32,641 nucleotides of DNA from an uncultured Bacteroidales bacterium (lineage in GTDB: Bacteria > Bacteroidota > Bacteroidia > Bacteroidales > F082): NCBI GenBank assembly GCA_937896895.1, contig CALBNV010000089.1, positions 1 to 32,641 on the forward strand. Reading direction: 5' to 3'. Both the position numbers and the translations under genes were made by a program. The notes under the pieces are model-generated. The model saw only the letters and a program-made list of their open reading frames with translations. It did not search any database and had not been told where the DNA came from. Positions 1 through 9,271 of this stretch are shown here, in pieces (the stretch's first letter is position 1; every line of letters begins with the position of its first letter).

Positions 1-1524
1 AACAGCGAGTATGTTGACAAGTCAGGGCTGATAGCTGTCGTCAACAACACATTAAACACGGAATACAGATTCAGCTGCGTGACGCGCTGCCGCAGGTTCG
101 GCAAGAGCATGGCAGCGGAGATGCTTTGTGCATACTACGACAGGTCGTGCGACTCGCGCGAGCTTTTCAGAGGCCTGGAGATAGAGAACGACCCGTCTTT
201 TGAGAAGCACCTCAACAAATACTCCGTGATATACATCGACATCACCGATTTCACGACGAGGTACAAGAACGACTGCGCCATAGTCAGACACATCCAAGAG
301 GAAGTCAAGGCGGATGTCAAGAAAGTTTCAGGTGAGGAGTCCATCAACGAAAGCGATGACCTGATGGCGGCCTTGTCGAAGATATACGAATCCACGAGGC
401 AGAAGTTCATCATCATCATCGACGAATGGGACGCCATCCTGAGGGAGTTCGACAGGAACCCGGAAACCACCGACGACTACGTCAACCTGCTGCGAAGGCT
501 GTTCAAAGGCTCCGAGAGCGACAAGGTATTCGCCGGCGCGTACATCACCGGCATACTGCCCATCAAGAAATACAACACACAGTCGGCGTTGAACAACTTC
601 CGTGAATATTCAATGATAAAGCCAGGAGGCCTCGCCAAATACCTTGGCTTCACGAAAGGCGAGGTTGAGACATTGTGCCTCAAACACCACGTCAGCTTTG
701 AGAAGATGGAACAATGGTACGATGGATACCAGATCGGCAGGGAGAGGTCGATGTTCAACCCGTATTCGGTGATGGAGGCGATACGCAACGACGATTTCGG
801 GAGTTACTGGTCGAACACCGGCGCATACGACGCCGTCTCGACGTATATCCAGATGAACTTCGACGGGCTTAAAGACGACATCATCAACATGCTCGCCGGA
901 GGGAGAAACGTCGTGGACACCGCCGGATTCACCAACGACATGAAAATAATCAGAAGCAAGGATGATGTCTTTACTGTTCTGATTCATCTTGGATACCTCG
1001 CGTATGACCGTGAGACCCTTCAATGTTACATCCCGAACAAGGAAGTGGGAATAGAGTTCGAGCAGGCCATCAAACTTTCGAGCTGGAACGGCATAACCAA
1101 GACCATAGAGCAGTCGCGCAGCCTCCTCGAAGCCACGCTCCGCGGCGACGCCGACGCCGTGGCGAAATACATCGACTGCGCGCACGACGAGAACACAAGC
1201 ATACTCTCGTACAACAACGAGAACTCGCTCTCTTGCGTCATCTCCATCGCATACATCTTCGCCCGCAACAACTACGTCATGCACCGCGAATACGCCACGG
1301 GCAAGGGCTTCGCCGACATAGTGATGATCCCGCACAGGAATGTCAACTCGCCCGCAATCGTCGTGGAGCTGAAATACGACAAGACCGCCGGCACCGCCAT
1401 CGACCAGATAAAACAGAAGAAATACCCCGCCAAGCTCGCGGAATATTCAGGCGAGATAATGCTCGTCGGCATCAGCTACGACAGGGAGAAGAAGACCCAC
1501 GAGTGCGTGATAGAAACGGTGTGA
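1..1524 (+). CDS. AAA-ATPase-like / PD-(D/E)XK nuclease family protein, 5' partial
   Basis: The reading frame is open from base 1 and its start lies outside the window, so about 507 C-terminal residues are visible. Near the start is a P-loop-like stretch, TRCRRFGKS (residues 28-36), then a Walker B-like strand ending in D141-E142. This is the layout of the AAA-ATPase-like (PF09820) family. The C-terminus carries a nuclease-like core with D439 and an ELK (E456-x-K458), matching the PD-(D/E)XK domain (PF08011) usually fused to it. The family is often multicopy in Bacteroidales. Its role is not established; suggestions include mobile-element or defence functions. The gene converges on the dnaJ-like gene with a 16-bp gap and no obvious terminator. 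The family call is firm; the function is not. Confidence 0.88.
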   Translation, partial: NSEYVDKSGLIAVVNNTLNTEYRFSCVTRCRRFGKSMAAEMLCAYYDRSCDSRELFRGLEIENDPSFEKHLNKYSVIYIDITDFTTRYKNDCAIVRHIQEEVKADVKKVSGEESINESDDLMAALSKIYESTRQKFIIIIDEWDAILREFDRNPETTDDYVNLLRRLFKGSESDKVFAGAYITGILPIKKYNTQSALNNFREYSMIKPGGLAKYLGFTKGEVETLCLKHHVSFEKMEQWYDGYQIGRERSMFNPYSVMEAIRNDDFGSYWSNTGAYDAVSTYIQMNFDGLKDDIINMLAGGRNVVDTAGFTNDMKIIRSKDDVFTVLIHLGYLAYDRETLQCYIPNKEVGIEFEQAIKLSSWNGITKTIEQSRSLLEATLRGDADAVAKYIDCAHDENTSILSYNNENSLSCVISIAYIFARNNYVMHREYATGKGFADIVMIPHRNVNSPAIVVELKYDKTAGTAIDQIKQKKYPAKLAEYSGEIMLVGISYDREKKTHECVIETV

Positions 1525-1540
1525 AACGTCATCTCGTTTT

Positions 1541-2458
1541 TCACCTGTTTACAAGCATTCCAGCCTGTCTTATCAATTCCAATTCTTTCTCGGAAAACTT
1601 TTCCGGAAGCGAAAGCTGCACCTTCAGCAGCAGCACGCCTTCGCCTTCCTGACCGTAATGCGGCATTCCCAACCCCTTGAGCCTCAACACGCTGTTGTTC
1701 TGAGTCTGCGGTTTTATCGGCACGTTCACAGTGCCTCTCATTGTCTCGACAGCCACCTTCCCGCCAAGGATCGCCGTGTAAATATCGACATTTATGTTTT
1801 TTATCAGGTCATCGTCAGAGCGTTGATATTCAGCGTCTTTGGCGATGGATATCTTCATCAGCAGGTCGCCGTTCTCTCCTCCGTTGACACCCGGAGCGCC
1901 TTTGCCTTTCACGCGCAAGGTCTGACCGTCTTTCACCCCGGGTTTTATTGACACCTTTATCGTCTGGCTGCCGACATTTATCAGCCGTTGCGAGCCAGAA
2001 TACGCCTCACGCAAGGTGAGGTTCAACGATGCCGTCACATCCTGTCCTCTCATGGCACGCGAACGTCCGCGACGTCCGCCGAAGTTGCCGAAACCGCCCA
2101 TGTCACCGAAGTTGAAGCCGCCGCCCTGACCGCCGAAGAACCTTTCGAAAAAATCAGAGAAGCCGCTCGCGCCAAACCCTTGACCGCCAAAGCCTTGGAA
2201 ACCGCCGCCTCCGCCGAAACCGGCGTTCTCGTATTGTTTCCAGTTAGCGCCAAGCTCGTCATATTTCCTGCGGGAGTCTTCCTTGCCCAAGACCTCGTAT
2301 GCCTCCGTAATCTCCTTGAACTTCTCCTCCGCCGCCTTGTCGCCAGGGTTCTTGTCGGGATGATACTTCACCGCCAATTTCCTGAAAGCCTTTTTTATCT
2401 CATCTTGCGAGGCCGACCGCCCGACACCCAAAATCTTGTAATAATCCTTATAATCCAT
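1541..2458 (-). CDS. cbpA: CbpA-type DnaJ co-chaperone (J-domain protein without zinc finger)
   Basis: This 305-residue cytoplasmic co-chaperone would stimulate DnaK ATPase activity and deliver substrates. The N-terminal J domain (residues 1-70) has the HPD triad at 33-35. A Gly/Phe-rich linker follows (about 75-135), with runs such as FGGGGGFQGFGG. The two beta-barrel substrate-binding domains then follow directly (about 140-295). The CxxCxGxG zinc repeats of true DnaJ are missing, and the length fits CbpA/type II Hsp40. A good Shine-Dalgarno sequence (AAGGAG) lies about 8 bases upstream of the ATG, which is uncommon in this phylum and fixes the start. No cbpM-like modulator gene follows. 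The next gene downstream is the convergent AAA-ATPase-like gene. Confidence 0.93.
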   Translation of the reverse strand: MDYKDYYKILGVGRSASQDEIKKAFRKLAVKYHPDKNPGDKAAEEKFKEITEAYEVLGKEDSRRKYDELGANWKQYENAGFGGGGGFQGFGGQGFGASGFSDFFERFFGGQGGGFNFGDMGGFGNFGGRRGRSRAMRGQDVTASLNLTLREAYSGSQRLINVGSQTIKVSIKPGVKDGQTLRVKGKGAPGVNGGENGDLLMKISIAKDAEYQRSDDDLIKNINVDIYTAILGGKVAVETMRGTVNVPIKPQTQNNSVLRLKGLGMPHYGQEGEGVLLLKVQLSLPEKFSEKELELIRQAGMLVNR

Positions 2459-2609
2459 ATTTTTTCTCCTTAAAAAATGACGATAGAGACACCAAACGCG
2501 GGCGCCCCTATCAAATATTGTGCCAGAAAAAATTATCTTAAATAATTGAATGTCAATAATGTTTGACGCTCATGTCTTTGCATGTCTCCGAAAACTCCTG
2601 AACGACATC

Positions 2610-2957
2610 CTATTCGGCATCGTATATATCATCTTGATTGTCAACAGATTCATCTTCATCCCAGTCATCGATAATTGTCATCGAGTGCCTAACCGATGAA
2701 TTGCAACCGCCGTCCATGTATGTATAACCTATCACTCCACCTAAAACCACGACAGCCACAATGCCCGTACGAATCCACCGGTTGATTGGCAGCACACATA
2801 CACCAATGATTATCAACAGCAAAGGCCATAATTTCACAACGTTTTCCCACACAATGTGTATATCGAAGAAAATTGCGCACAACGCGAAGATTCCGATGAT
2901 AATCAGCGTCATGCCGGTCGCGAAGCCATCGCCTGATTTAGTCTTTGAGTTAGCCAT
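2610..2957 (-). CDS. small membrane protein with LiaF/DUF5668-like transmembrane region
   Basis: This is a 115-residue protein. Two hydrophobic segments (about 14-32 and 38-55) are separated by a short loop with WxxVxKLWPLLLI, the pattern of the LiaI/LiaF-like (DUF5668) membrane region. A third segment lies at about 62-80, and the tail is very acidic (DDWDEDESVDNQDD). The ATG lies inside the end of the upstream PspC gene (8-bp overlap, ATGGCTAA), so translation is probably coupled. Its middle resembles the C-terminal half of that PspC protein, so the two may derive from one module. A role in envelope stress sensing is inferred from the partner only. Confidence 0.75.
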   Translation of the reverse strand: MANSKTKSGDGFATGMTLIIIGIFALCAIFFDIHIVWENVVKLWPLLLIIIGVCVLPINRWIRTGIVAVVVLGGVIGYTYMDGGCNSSVRHSMTIIDDWDEDESVDNQDDIYDAE

Positions 2958-3375
2958 TGTTCCGATTTTTTTGAGTGTTAATGATAATTACGACACCGAG
3001 TGCGATAAGTATCACCGGCCACAGTTTCCAGATCCAGTCAATGTATAAAAAATTATCCATCAGGGCAATCAAACCTATGACAATCAATATTATGGAAATA
3101 ATAATTGCACCTTTGTTACTGCCGCGTTTTTCATCAGGTGTAATGTCGATTGTCGATTCCTCCTGTTGCATGTTGTCGAAGTTCAGCAGTTTTTGTGATG
3201 GTATCACAATCCAGAGGATGATGTAGAGCCAGAATCCGAAGCTGCCGCAGAATGCCGCGACCACGAAAAGCACGCGCATCAGGGCGATGTCAAGGTTCAG
3301 ATAATCAGCAAGTCCGGCACACACGCCGCCGATGACGCGGTTGGTGCTGGAACGTTCGAATTTTTTGTTTTCCAT
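2950..3375 (-). CDS. PspC domain protein
   Basis: This is a 141-residue inner-membrane protein. Residues 1-62 form a PspC domain, with the typical N-terminal TNRVIGGVCAGLADYLNLD, then RVLFV and a membrane segment ending LWIVIPS. PspC proteins take part in phage-shock/envelope-stress sensing, although in Bacteroidota the rest of the Psp system is usually absent. The C-terminal third has two membrane segments with WKLWPVILIALGVV, the LiaF/DUF5668-like pattern also found in the next gene. It is the first gene of a two-gene operon and is divergent from the GH106 gene; only 72 bp separate the two starts. Confidence 0.88.
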   Translation of the reverse strand: MENKKFERSSTNRVIGGVCAGLADYLNLDIALMRVLFVVAAFCGSFGFWLYIILWIVIPSQKLLNFDNMQQEESTIDITPDEKRGSNKGAIIISIILIVIGLIALMDNFLYIDWIWKLWPVILIALGVVIIINTQKNRNNG

Positions 3376-3422
3376 TTTCAGTAATTTTTTAAACTAACAG
3401 CAAACTTTATTCTTTTTTTGTC

Positions 3423-3430
3423 TATTTTCG
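3423..3430 (+). promoter_or_regulatory. possible -7 promoter box for the GH106 gene
   Basis: TATTTTCG matches the Bacteroidota -7 consensus TAnnTTTG at all but one position. It lies 17 bases before the chosen ATG at 3448. I see no clear -33 TTTG at normal spacing, so support is moderate. Confidence 0.4.
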
Positions 3431-3447
3431 CAAAAAAAATAACAATC

Positions 3448-6294
3448 ATGCGAATTTTTTGTTTTACAGCGATTTTGCTAACGATGATTTTCTCAAATTG
3501 CTGCACAAAGGTAGAAAAAAATTTCACCGGCACATCAGAAATTTATGAGAAATTCGCGGAGCCGGAGATGCAATACCGTCCGTTCGTGCGCTGGTGGTGG
3601 AACGGCGACAAGGTTGAGGCCGAGGAACTCAAGCGTGAGTTGAATCTTTTGAAAGACGCTGGCATCGGCGGTGTTGAGATAAATCCCGTTGAATTTCCAA
3701 GCTATTGCGACAGTGCAGGCAAGGAGTCGTTAATCTGGTTGAGCGAGGAATGGATTGACATGCTGCAAGTTACGTTTGACGAGGCGGAGCGTCTCGGCAT
3801 GACATGCGACCTCATCGTCGGTTCCGGCTGGCCTTTCGGTGCCGAGTTCCTTGAAGGCGATGAACGCGCACAGGTTGTCGTGAACCACGCCGAGAAAGTG
3901 ACGGGTCCGGTTACACTGACAATTTGTCAAGACAGCATCTTCAAGAAAGCGCGACCGGAGATCAGCTCGCCGTATGATGGCATGACATCGGAACTCTTCG
4001 CGTTACGGCTTTATCCGAATCCGGCCGACAATCCGCACGATTACACCGATCTGCTTCCGTTGAACAACGATGGAATATTTGAGATTGACGTTCCCGATGG
4101 CGAGTTTACCGTCGGGGCTTTAGTGAAATACACTGGTTTTCTTGAAGTTATAAACGGTGCGCCTGGCGCGGCCGGTCCCGTCCTCAACCACTTCGACTCG
4201 GCGGCGGTCGGCAGATACCTTTATAATATGTCAGACAAGATTCAGGCGCAGATCGGGCCGTTGAAAAACCACATACGCGCACTCTTCACCGACTCGATGG
4301 AACTCGAAGGCGCGAACTGGACATCCGACATGGCTGACGAGTTTGAAGCACGTTACGGCTACGACATCACTGATTATCTGCCGTTTATACTCTTTGAAAT
4401 CGGCTCGATGGGAAGTGCGAAACATTACAATCCAGTAATTCCGGTTACAGAAAGTTTCATTGATGAAATCCAACGCGCCCGTTTCGACTTTGAAACCTTC
4501 AAGGCGGATCTGATGCTCGAACGTTTCACCCACACGTACCAGGCGTGGTGCCGCGACCTCGGTGTGAAGTCGCGTGCACAGGCTTACGGACGCGGCTTCT
4601 ATCCACTTGAAAACGCGATGGACTACGACATTCCCGAGTGCGAGGCTTGGACCACTAACTGGTTGAGACACAAGCCCGGAGAGGAGATGTCGGAGAAAGA
4701 CTACCGCCGTGGCAGGGCTTACACCATGGTCAACAAGTTCGTGTCATCGGCGGCGCATCTCGCCGGAAACAGAACCATGAGCTGCGAAGAGATGACCAAC
4801 ACTTACACCGTCTTCAATATGACGCTCGACCAACTGAAACTCGGCGGCGACCAAGCTGCCATTTCTGGCGTGACACATTCCATCTTCCACGGTTTCAACT
4901 ACTCGCCGAACCACGAAGTCGAGTTCCCCGGCTGGGTTCGCTACGGCGCATTCTATTCGGAAAACAACACCTGGTGGAGACATTTTCATCTTTACAACGA
5001 CTACAAAGCGCGTCTTTCAACAGCATTACAACACGGTGATTATCATGCAGATATTGCAATATTAAACCCTGAAAACGACATGTGGAGCACCATCGGGATG
5101 CAGAACGAGCCGTTTCCAAATGTCACGCGGACGCAATACAAGACTTTCATCTGGGAATGCATCAGCAAGACCGGCGGCGGAAGCGATTACGTCACCGAAA
5201 ACATCATTAACAAATCCGACATCAGAAGAGGTGTCATCAACTTCAACGAAAGGAAATACAATACATTGATTATCATCGATGATGAAAGTCTGTTTCCGGA
5301 AACGGCAAGGAACATAGCGCAATTCGCGCAAAGCGGCGGGAAAGTCATCTGCATAGACACGATACCTTACAAGTCGTTGGGGTTGAGGAAAGACAAAAAC
5401 GCCCGGGATTCCATTGTAAATCATTACATTACGGAAGTCTCAAAATGCAAAAATTTCGTCTTCGTGAAACCGCCGGAAGAAGGCTTTCTGCCATGGTACG
5501 ACAGTCTGATGAAGGCCGAAAATCTGCCGCATTACATTGACATTCAATCACCTGACATGTATCTGATGCAGAACCGCTACACCACCGACGATGGCTGCGA
5601 GATGATTTTCCTCTCAAACTCAAACAGATACGAGTCGCACAAGACAAAAATCACCTTTCACAAGGAACTCACCAAACGCAAGTATCCGTGGATCTGGGAC
5701 TTACACACCGGCGAGCGGCGCCGCATTCATCTTGAAAAAGACGGAAGTTATGAATTTGACTTCGGTCCGGCGGAGAGCATCCTCTTGGTTTTTGACAAAA
5801 ACAAAGGCGGGACTTCAGATTTCAAGAGTGAAGTTTTGAGCGTTGAGAGTGAAGATATTAGTTTCGACTGGGATGCCGAATTCCTTCACGCCCGCACAGA
5901 CACAACTTTCACAGCTCATTTTGACACACTTATTGATTTGAAAAACAATGACTTATACAAACATTTCGCAGGCGACATCGTTTATACGAAGAACATAAAT
6001 CTTGATTCGGTGCCAACCACTTTAGACCTCGGACTTGTTCACGGAGTTTCGGAATTATTCGTAAACGGGCAATCCGTCGGCGTGAAATATTTCGGCAGAA
6101 GAATTTACGACATCACACCTTATATTATTAATGGCGAAAACAAAATCGAGGTTCGTGTGACAACGACCTTAGGCAATTACATGAAGTCGCTGCCCGATGA
6201 GAACCGCGTGGCTTACGTTTATGTGAACAACAAACGCAGGATGCAGGATTTCCAAAGTCAGGGGGTGATTGGGCCTGTCAGAATAAATTATTAA
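3448..6294 (+). CDS. GH106-type alpha-L-rhamnosidase, exported
   Basis: This is a 948-residue exported glycoside hydrolase. The ATG at 3448 is preferred over an upstream TTG because it starts a proper signal peptide (MRIFCFTAILLTMIFSNCC). The C18/C19 pair could make it a lipoprotein, but the lipobox is imperfect. After the signal come the GH106 hallmarks: RPFVRWWWNGD, then ELKRELNLLKDAGIGGVEI. The protein continues through a long catalytic region to a beta-sandwich C-terminus. GH106 enzymes remove alpha-L-rhamnose from pectic rhamnogalacturonan. The GH28 gene 24 bp downstream supports that substrate. An odd low-complexity stretch (about residues 792-803) before the C-terminal domain is encoded by a dispersed repeat (see findings). 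No SusC/SusD genes are in the window. Confidence 0.85.
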   Translation: MRIFCFTAILLTMIFSNCCTKVEKNFTGTSEIYEKFAEPEMQYRPFVRWWWNGDKVEAEELKRELNLLKDAGIGGVEINPVEFPSYCDSAGKESLIWLSEEWIDMLQVTFDEAERLGMTCDLIVGSGWPFGAEFLEGDERAQVVVNHAEKVTGPVTLTICQDSIFKKARPEISSPYDGMTSELFALRLYPNPADNPHDYTDLLPLNNDGIFEIDVPDGEFTVGALVKYTGFLEVINGAPGAAGPVLNHFDSAAVGRYLYNMSDKIQAQIGPLKNHIRALFTDSMELEGANWTSDMADEFEARYGYDITDYLPFILFEIGSMGSAKHYNPVIPVTESFIDEIQRARFDFETFKADLMLERFTHTYQAWCRDLGVKSRAQAYGRGFYPLENAMDYDIPECEAWTTNWLRHKPGEEMSEKDYRRGRAYTMVNKFVSSAAHLAGNRTMSCEEMTNTYTVFNMTLDQLKLGGDQAAISGVTHSIFHGFNYSPNHEVEFPGWVRYGAFYSENNTWWRHFHLYNDYKARLSTALQHGDYHADIAILNPENDMWSTIGMQNEPFPNVTRTQYKTFIWECISKTGGGSDYVTENIINKSDIRRGVINFNERKYNTLIIIDDESLFPETARNIAQFAQSGGKVICIDTIPYKSLGLRKDKNARDSIVNHYITEVSKCKNFVFVKPPEEGFLPWYDSLMKAENLPHYIDIQSPDMYLMQNRYTTDDGCEMIFLSNSNRYESHKTKITFHKELTKRKYPWIWDLHTGERRRIHLEKDGSYEFDFGPAESILLVFDKNKGGTSDFKSEVLSVESEDISFDWDAEFLHARTDTTFTAHFDTLIDLKNNDLYKHFAGDIVYTKNINLDSVPTTLDLGLVHGVSELFVNGQSVGVKYFGRRIYDITPYIINGENKIEVRVTTTLGNYMKSLPDENRVAYVYVNNKRRMQDFQSQGVIGPVRINY
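5822..5854. repeat. dispersed short repeat inside the GH106 gene
   Basis: On the minus strand this reads CTTCACTCTCAA, then a 7-base insert (CGCTCAA), then AACTTCACTCTTGA. The same two blocks, lacking the insert and with one base changed, occur at 11986-12011 on the plus strand inside the M20 gene. The repeat is in frame here and falls in a linker. Confidence 0.6.
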
Positions 6295-6318
6295 ACTGAA
6301 TATCAAATAATTACAATA

Positions 6319-7800
6319 ATGAAAAAATTATTTTTATCAATTATCTTCGCGATTTCGATGGCATTTTCAGCAAACATCTTCGCGCAGGAAAAGCCCGTTT
6401 ACAAAGCCTCGATGTTCGGCATCCGCTCCGACGGCGTGACGATGAACACCGGCTCGATTCAAAAGGCCATCGACTGGATCTCGGAGCAAGGCGGCGGCAC
6501 GTTACGTTTTTATGTCGGGCGTTACCTCACCGGAACGATACACTTGAAGTCAAACGTGACGATTGAGCTTGTCGAGGGCGCGATCCTCGTCGGCAGCACG
6601 AACCCGTGGGATTACGACAAGCTCGAAGCCACCAACGACCACGCCTTCATCATGGCGGAAGGCGTAGAAAACATCAAAATCATAGGAATACACAACAGCG
6701 GCGGCGTCATCGACGGACGCGGACGGGAGGTCGGGTTCAACTGCACCAATATGGTGCATGTCGGTGTCATCAACGACAAACTCGGAAACGACCGCGCCAA
6801 CGAGGCAATACGCCCGCGACTTCTCCTTTTCAGAGAATGCAAGAATGTGGAAATAGATAACGTAACTTTCAAAAACTCAGCGAGTTGGGTGTGCATGTAC
6901 GACCAATGCGAAGACGTGAAAGTCAACAAGGTGCGTGTTGAAAGCACCGCTTACTGGAACAACGACGGCATTGACATAGTCGATTGCAACAATTTCGTCC
7001 TGACGAACAGCTACATCAACGCAAGTGACGATGCAATATGTCTCAAGTCACACAATGCCAAGAAGTTATGCCAAAACATTGAGGTCAGAAACTGCACTGC
7101 ACGTTCAAGCGCGAGCGGGATAAAATTCGGCACCTTCGCCGTCGGCGGCTTCAAAAACGTGAGGATCACAAACAACAGAGTCTATGACACTTACAGAAGC
7201 GCAATCACCATTCAAAGCGTTGACGGCGGCATCTGCGAGAACGTCATCGTCGATTCGCTCTACGCCGTGAATGTAGGCAACGCCATTTACCTCAACATCG
7301 GGGCTCGCCGCGACAAACAGAGTTTCATGGAAAACATAACCGTAAAAAACATGTACTGCGAAATCGCCACCGGCAAGCCCGATGAAGGCTACGAATATGA
7401 AGGGCCTGTTGAAGACCTTCCGCGCAACACGTCGCCTTGCGGCGTTATCGGATTGAAAGACAGCAAGATAAAGAACGTCACACTCGAAAACATCGAAGTC
7501 GTTTACCCTAACGGCGGCGACAGATTCTACGCACACATCGGCCTCGACGAACTCGACAAAGTCCCGGAAATGCCAAAGGCCTATCCGGAATTCTCGCAGC
7601 ACAAGGAGCTTCCGGCCTGGGGCTTCTTCATACGTCACGTCGATGGCATCACGATGAAAAACATCAAACTGACAAATCTGAAAAAAGACTATCGCACCGC
7701 AATAGTGCTTGATGACGTTCAGAATCATAGCATCACCAAGCTGACTGTCGAGGAAAAAGGCGCGGCAAAAAGCAAGAAAAACATCTTCGAAAGAAAATAA
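6319..7800 (+). CDS. GH28 family glycoside hydrolase (polygalacturonase-like), secreted
   Basis: This 493-residue protein has a signal peptide (MKKLFLSIIFAISMAFSANIFA, probably cut before QEKP) and a right-handed parallel beta-helix. GH28 signatures are the opening GGGTLRF...YLTGTIHLKSNVT, NNDG (214-217, for the usual NTD) and the SDDAICLKS strand with D237-D238. The normally conserved GHG is replaced by SASGIKFG (264-271), and RIK is not evident. This pattern resembles divergent Bacteroidales GH28 members rather than classic endo-polygalacturonases. It follows the GH106 gene by 24 bp in one operon, which suggests action on galacturonic-acid linkages of rhamnogalacturonan. Family is secure; the exact bond cut is not. 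Confidence 0.87.
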   Translation: MKKLFLSIIFAISMAFSANIFAQEKPVYKASMFGIRSDGVTMNTGSIQKAIDWISEQGGGTLRFYVGRYLTGTIHLKSNVTIELVEGAILVGSTNPWDYDKLEATNDHAFIMAEGVENIKIIGIHNSGGVIDGRGREVGFNCTNMVHVGVINDKLGNDRANEAIRPRLLLFRECKNVEIDNVTFKNSASWVCMYDQCEDVKVNKVRVESTAYWNNDGIDIVDCNNFVLTNSYINASDDAICLKSHNAKKLCQNIEVRNCTARSSASGIKFGTFAVGGFKNVRITNNRVYDTYRSAITIQSVDGGICENVIVDSLYAVNVGNAIYLNIGARRDKQSFMENITVKNMYCEIATGKPDEGYEYEGPVEDLPRNTSPCGVIGLKDSKIKNVTLENIEVVYPNGGDRFYAHIGLDELDKVPEMPKAYPEFSQHKELPAWGFFIRHVDGITMKNIKLTNLKKDYRTAIVLDDVQNHSITKLTVEEKGAAKSKKNIFERK

Positions 7801-7920
7801 ACCGTCGTTTTTTTCTGAAACAATCATTCCAAACACATTGATTGACAAATCATTGCATTTAGCGATCAATTTTTTAGTAAATTATTTTACTATAATAGTT
7901 ATTACTATACATTATTTTAC

Positions 7921-7928
7921 TATTTTTG
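7921..7928 (+). promoter_or_regulatory. -7 promoter box for the cysteate synthase-like gene
   Basis: TATTTTTG is a perfect TAnnTTTG match, 20 bases upstream of the ATG at 7949. It lies in a very AT-rich stretch (about 7855-7928). A -33 TTTG at the usual spacing is not evident. Confidence 0.55.
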
Positions 7929-7948
7929 CAGCCGAAATTATTAACACC

Positions 7949-9241
7949 ATGTTTTTTTCACCAACCAAATACCAGATTTCAAGCATAGCCGACGGTCGTA
8001 CTTGTGACGACTGCGGCTGGCTGCTTGATTTTCCGAACGCCGAGAAGCCCGGGCTGATTCGGGCGATTTACGAGAAGAAGCAACTTGAGGTAAGAGTAGA
8101 TCTGCCAGGACTTTACCGTTATGCCGACTGGCTTCCGATAAAGAGGATTTTGCAGGGCGCGTCATGTCCGGTGACATACAAGAGCAAGCATCTTGCCAAC
8201 AGATTACGACTCAACAACTTATACATCACATTCAACGGATGGAATCCGTCTGTCGGTGCCACAATGCGCACCTGTTCATTCAAAGAGACAGAGGCTTATA
8301 CTGTCTGTGCGCGTCTCGGCGAAAGCCAGCGTGACAAGGTGATGGTCGTGTCGTCGGCTGGCAACACCGCCCGTGCATTCGCGCAGGTCTGTTCCGACAA
8401 CAACATCAAGCTTTTGCTGACGGTGCCAGAGGGCAACATCAGCGCTTTGTGGTTCGAAAAGCCGTTGAATCCTTGTGTGAAGCTGCTTTGCACCGAGAGT
8501 GGCAGCGACTATTTCGACGCCATCAACCTCGGGAACATCATCTGCGAGCTTGACGGTTTCTTTGCGGAAGGCGGTGCCAAGAACATCGCGCGTCGCGACG
8601 GGATGAGCACCACGATGCTTTCAGCAACCACCTTCATCGGACGCATCCCCGACTTCTATTTCCAAGCGGTAGGGAGCGGCACAGGGGCGATAGCCGCATG
8701 GGAGGCGAACCTGCGTTTCATCGAAGACGGACGTTTCGGCAACAACAAGGCGAAACTGTATGTGTCACAAAACAATCCGTTTACACCGATGCATGACGCA
8801 TGGAAGCAACATTCACGCGCACTCCTCCCCTACGATGCAGAACATGCCCGCAACGACGCCTCAGCAATTTGTGCCAAAGTGCTCTCAAACCGCAAACCGC
8901 CTTATTCCTTGTGCGGCGGTCTGTTCGACGCGATGCAAGACACAGGCGGCGAGTTCTTCGCCGTCACGAATGAAGAAGCAAAAAAAGCAGGCGATTTGTT
9001 CGAGAAACTCGAAGGCATTGATATTCATCCGGCGGCTGCGGTGGCAACCGCTTCACTGATGCAAGCCGTTGAAAACAAACAGGTAAAAGCGGACGACATC
9101 GTTATGCTCAACGTCACCGGCGGCGGTGAGAAACTGTTCAAGTCAACGCACGAAACGACATGTCTGAAACCGAAACGCACCTTCGGTGTGAACGCCACAA
9201 AAGACGAAATAAAAAATTACGTTTCAGAACTGAAATGGTAA
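7949..9241 (+). CDS. cysteate synthase-like PLP enzyme (threonine synthase fold)
   Basis: This is a 430-residue cytoplasmic PLP enzyme of fold type II. The ATG at 7949 follows a perfect -7 box. The N-terminus has a TCDDCGW zinc-ribbon-like pair. SFKETEA supplies the PLP lysine (K112), SSAGNTARAF matches the cofactor-phosphate/substrate loop, and GSGTGAIAAWEA is the glycine-rich loop. The sequence resembles threonine synthase paralogs annotated as cysteate synthase, which make L-cysteate from O-phosphoserine and sulfite. In archaea this feeds coenzyme M. In Bacteroidota such as Alistipes and flavobacteria it feeds sulfonolipids (capnine type). Coenzyme M is implausible here, so a sulfonolipid role is inferred. 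A true threonine synthase is the main alternative. No acyltransferase partner for cysteate lies next to it. Confidence 0.68.
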   Translation: MFFSPTKYQISSIADGRTCDDCGWLLDFPNAEKPGLIRAIYEKKQLEVRVDLPGLYRYADWLPIKRILQGASCPVTYKSKHLANRLRLNNLYITFNGWNPSVGATMRTCSFKETEAYTVCARLGESQRDKVMVVSSAGNTARAFAQVCSDNNIKLLLTVPEGNISALWFEKPLNPCVKLLCTESGSDYFDAINLGNIICELDGFFAEGGAKNIARRDGMSTTMLSATTFIGRIPDFYFQAVGSGTGAIAAWEANLRFIEDGRFGNNKAKLYVSQNNPFTPMHDAWKQHSRALLPYDAEHARNDASAICAKVLSNRKPPYSLCGGLFDAMQDTGGEFFAVTNEEAKKAGDLFEKLEGIDIHPAAAVATASLMQAVENKQVKADDIVMLNVTGGGEKLFKSTHETTCLKPKRTFGVNATKDEIKNYVSELKW

Positions 9242-9271
9242 AAAAAGCGTAGAGTAGAGGTGAAAAAAAAC

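Noticed and set aside
1023..1652. A long plus-strand frame of 209 residues over the end of the AAA-ATPase-like gene
   Set aside because: It is Arg/His-rich, a shadow of the real gene in another frame, and runs across the convergent dnaJ end.
7105..7869. A 254-residue minus-strand frame over the GH28 end
   Set aside because: It is antisense to conserved beta-helix coding sequence and shows no motifs.
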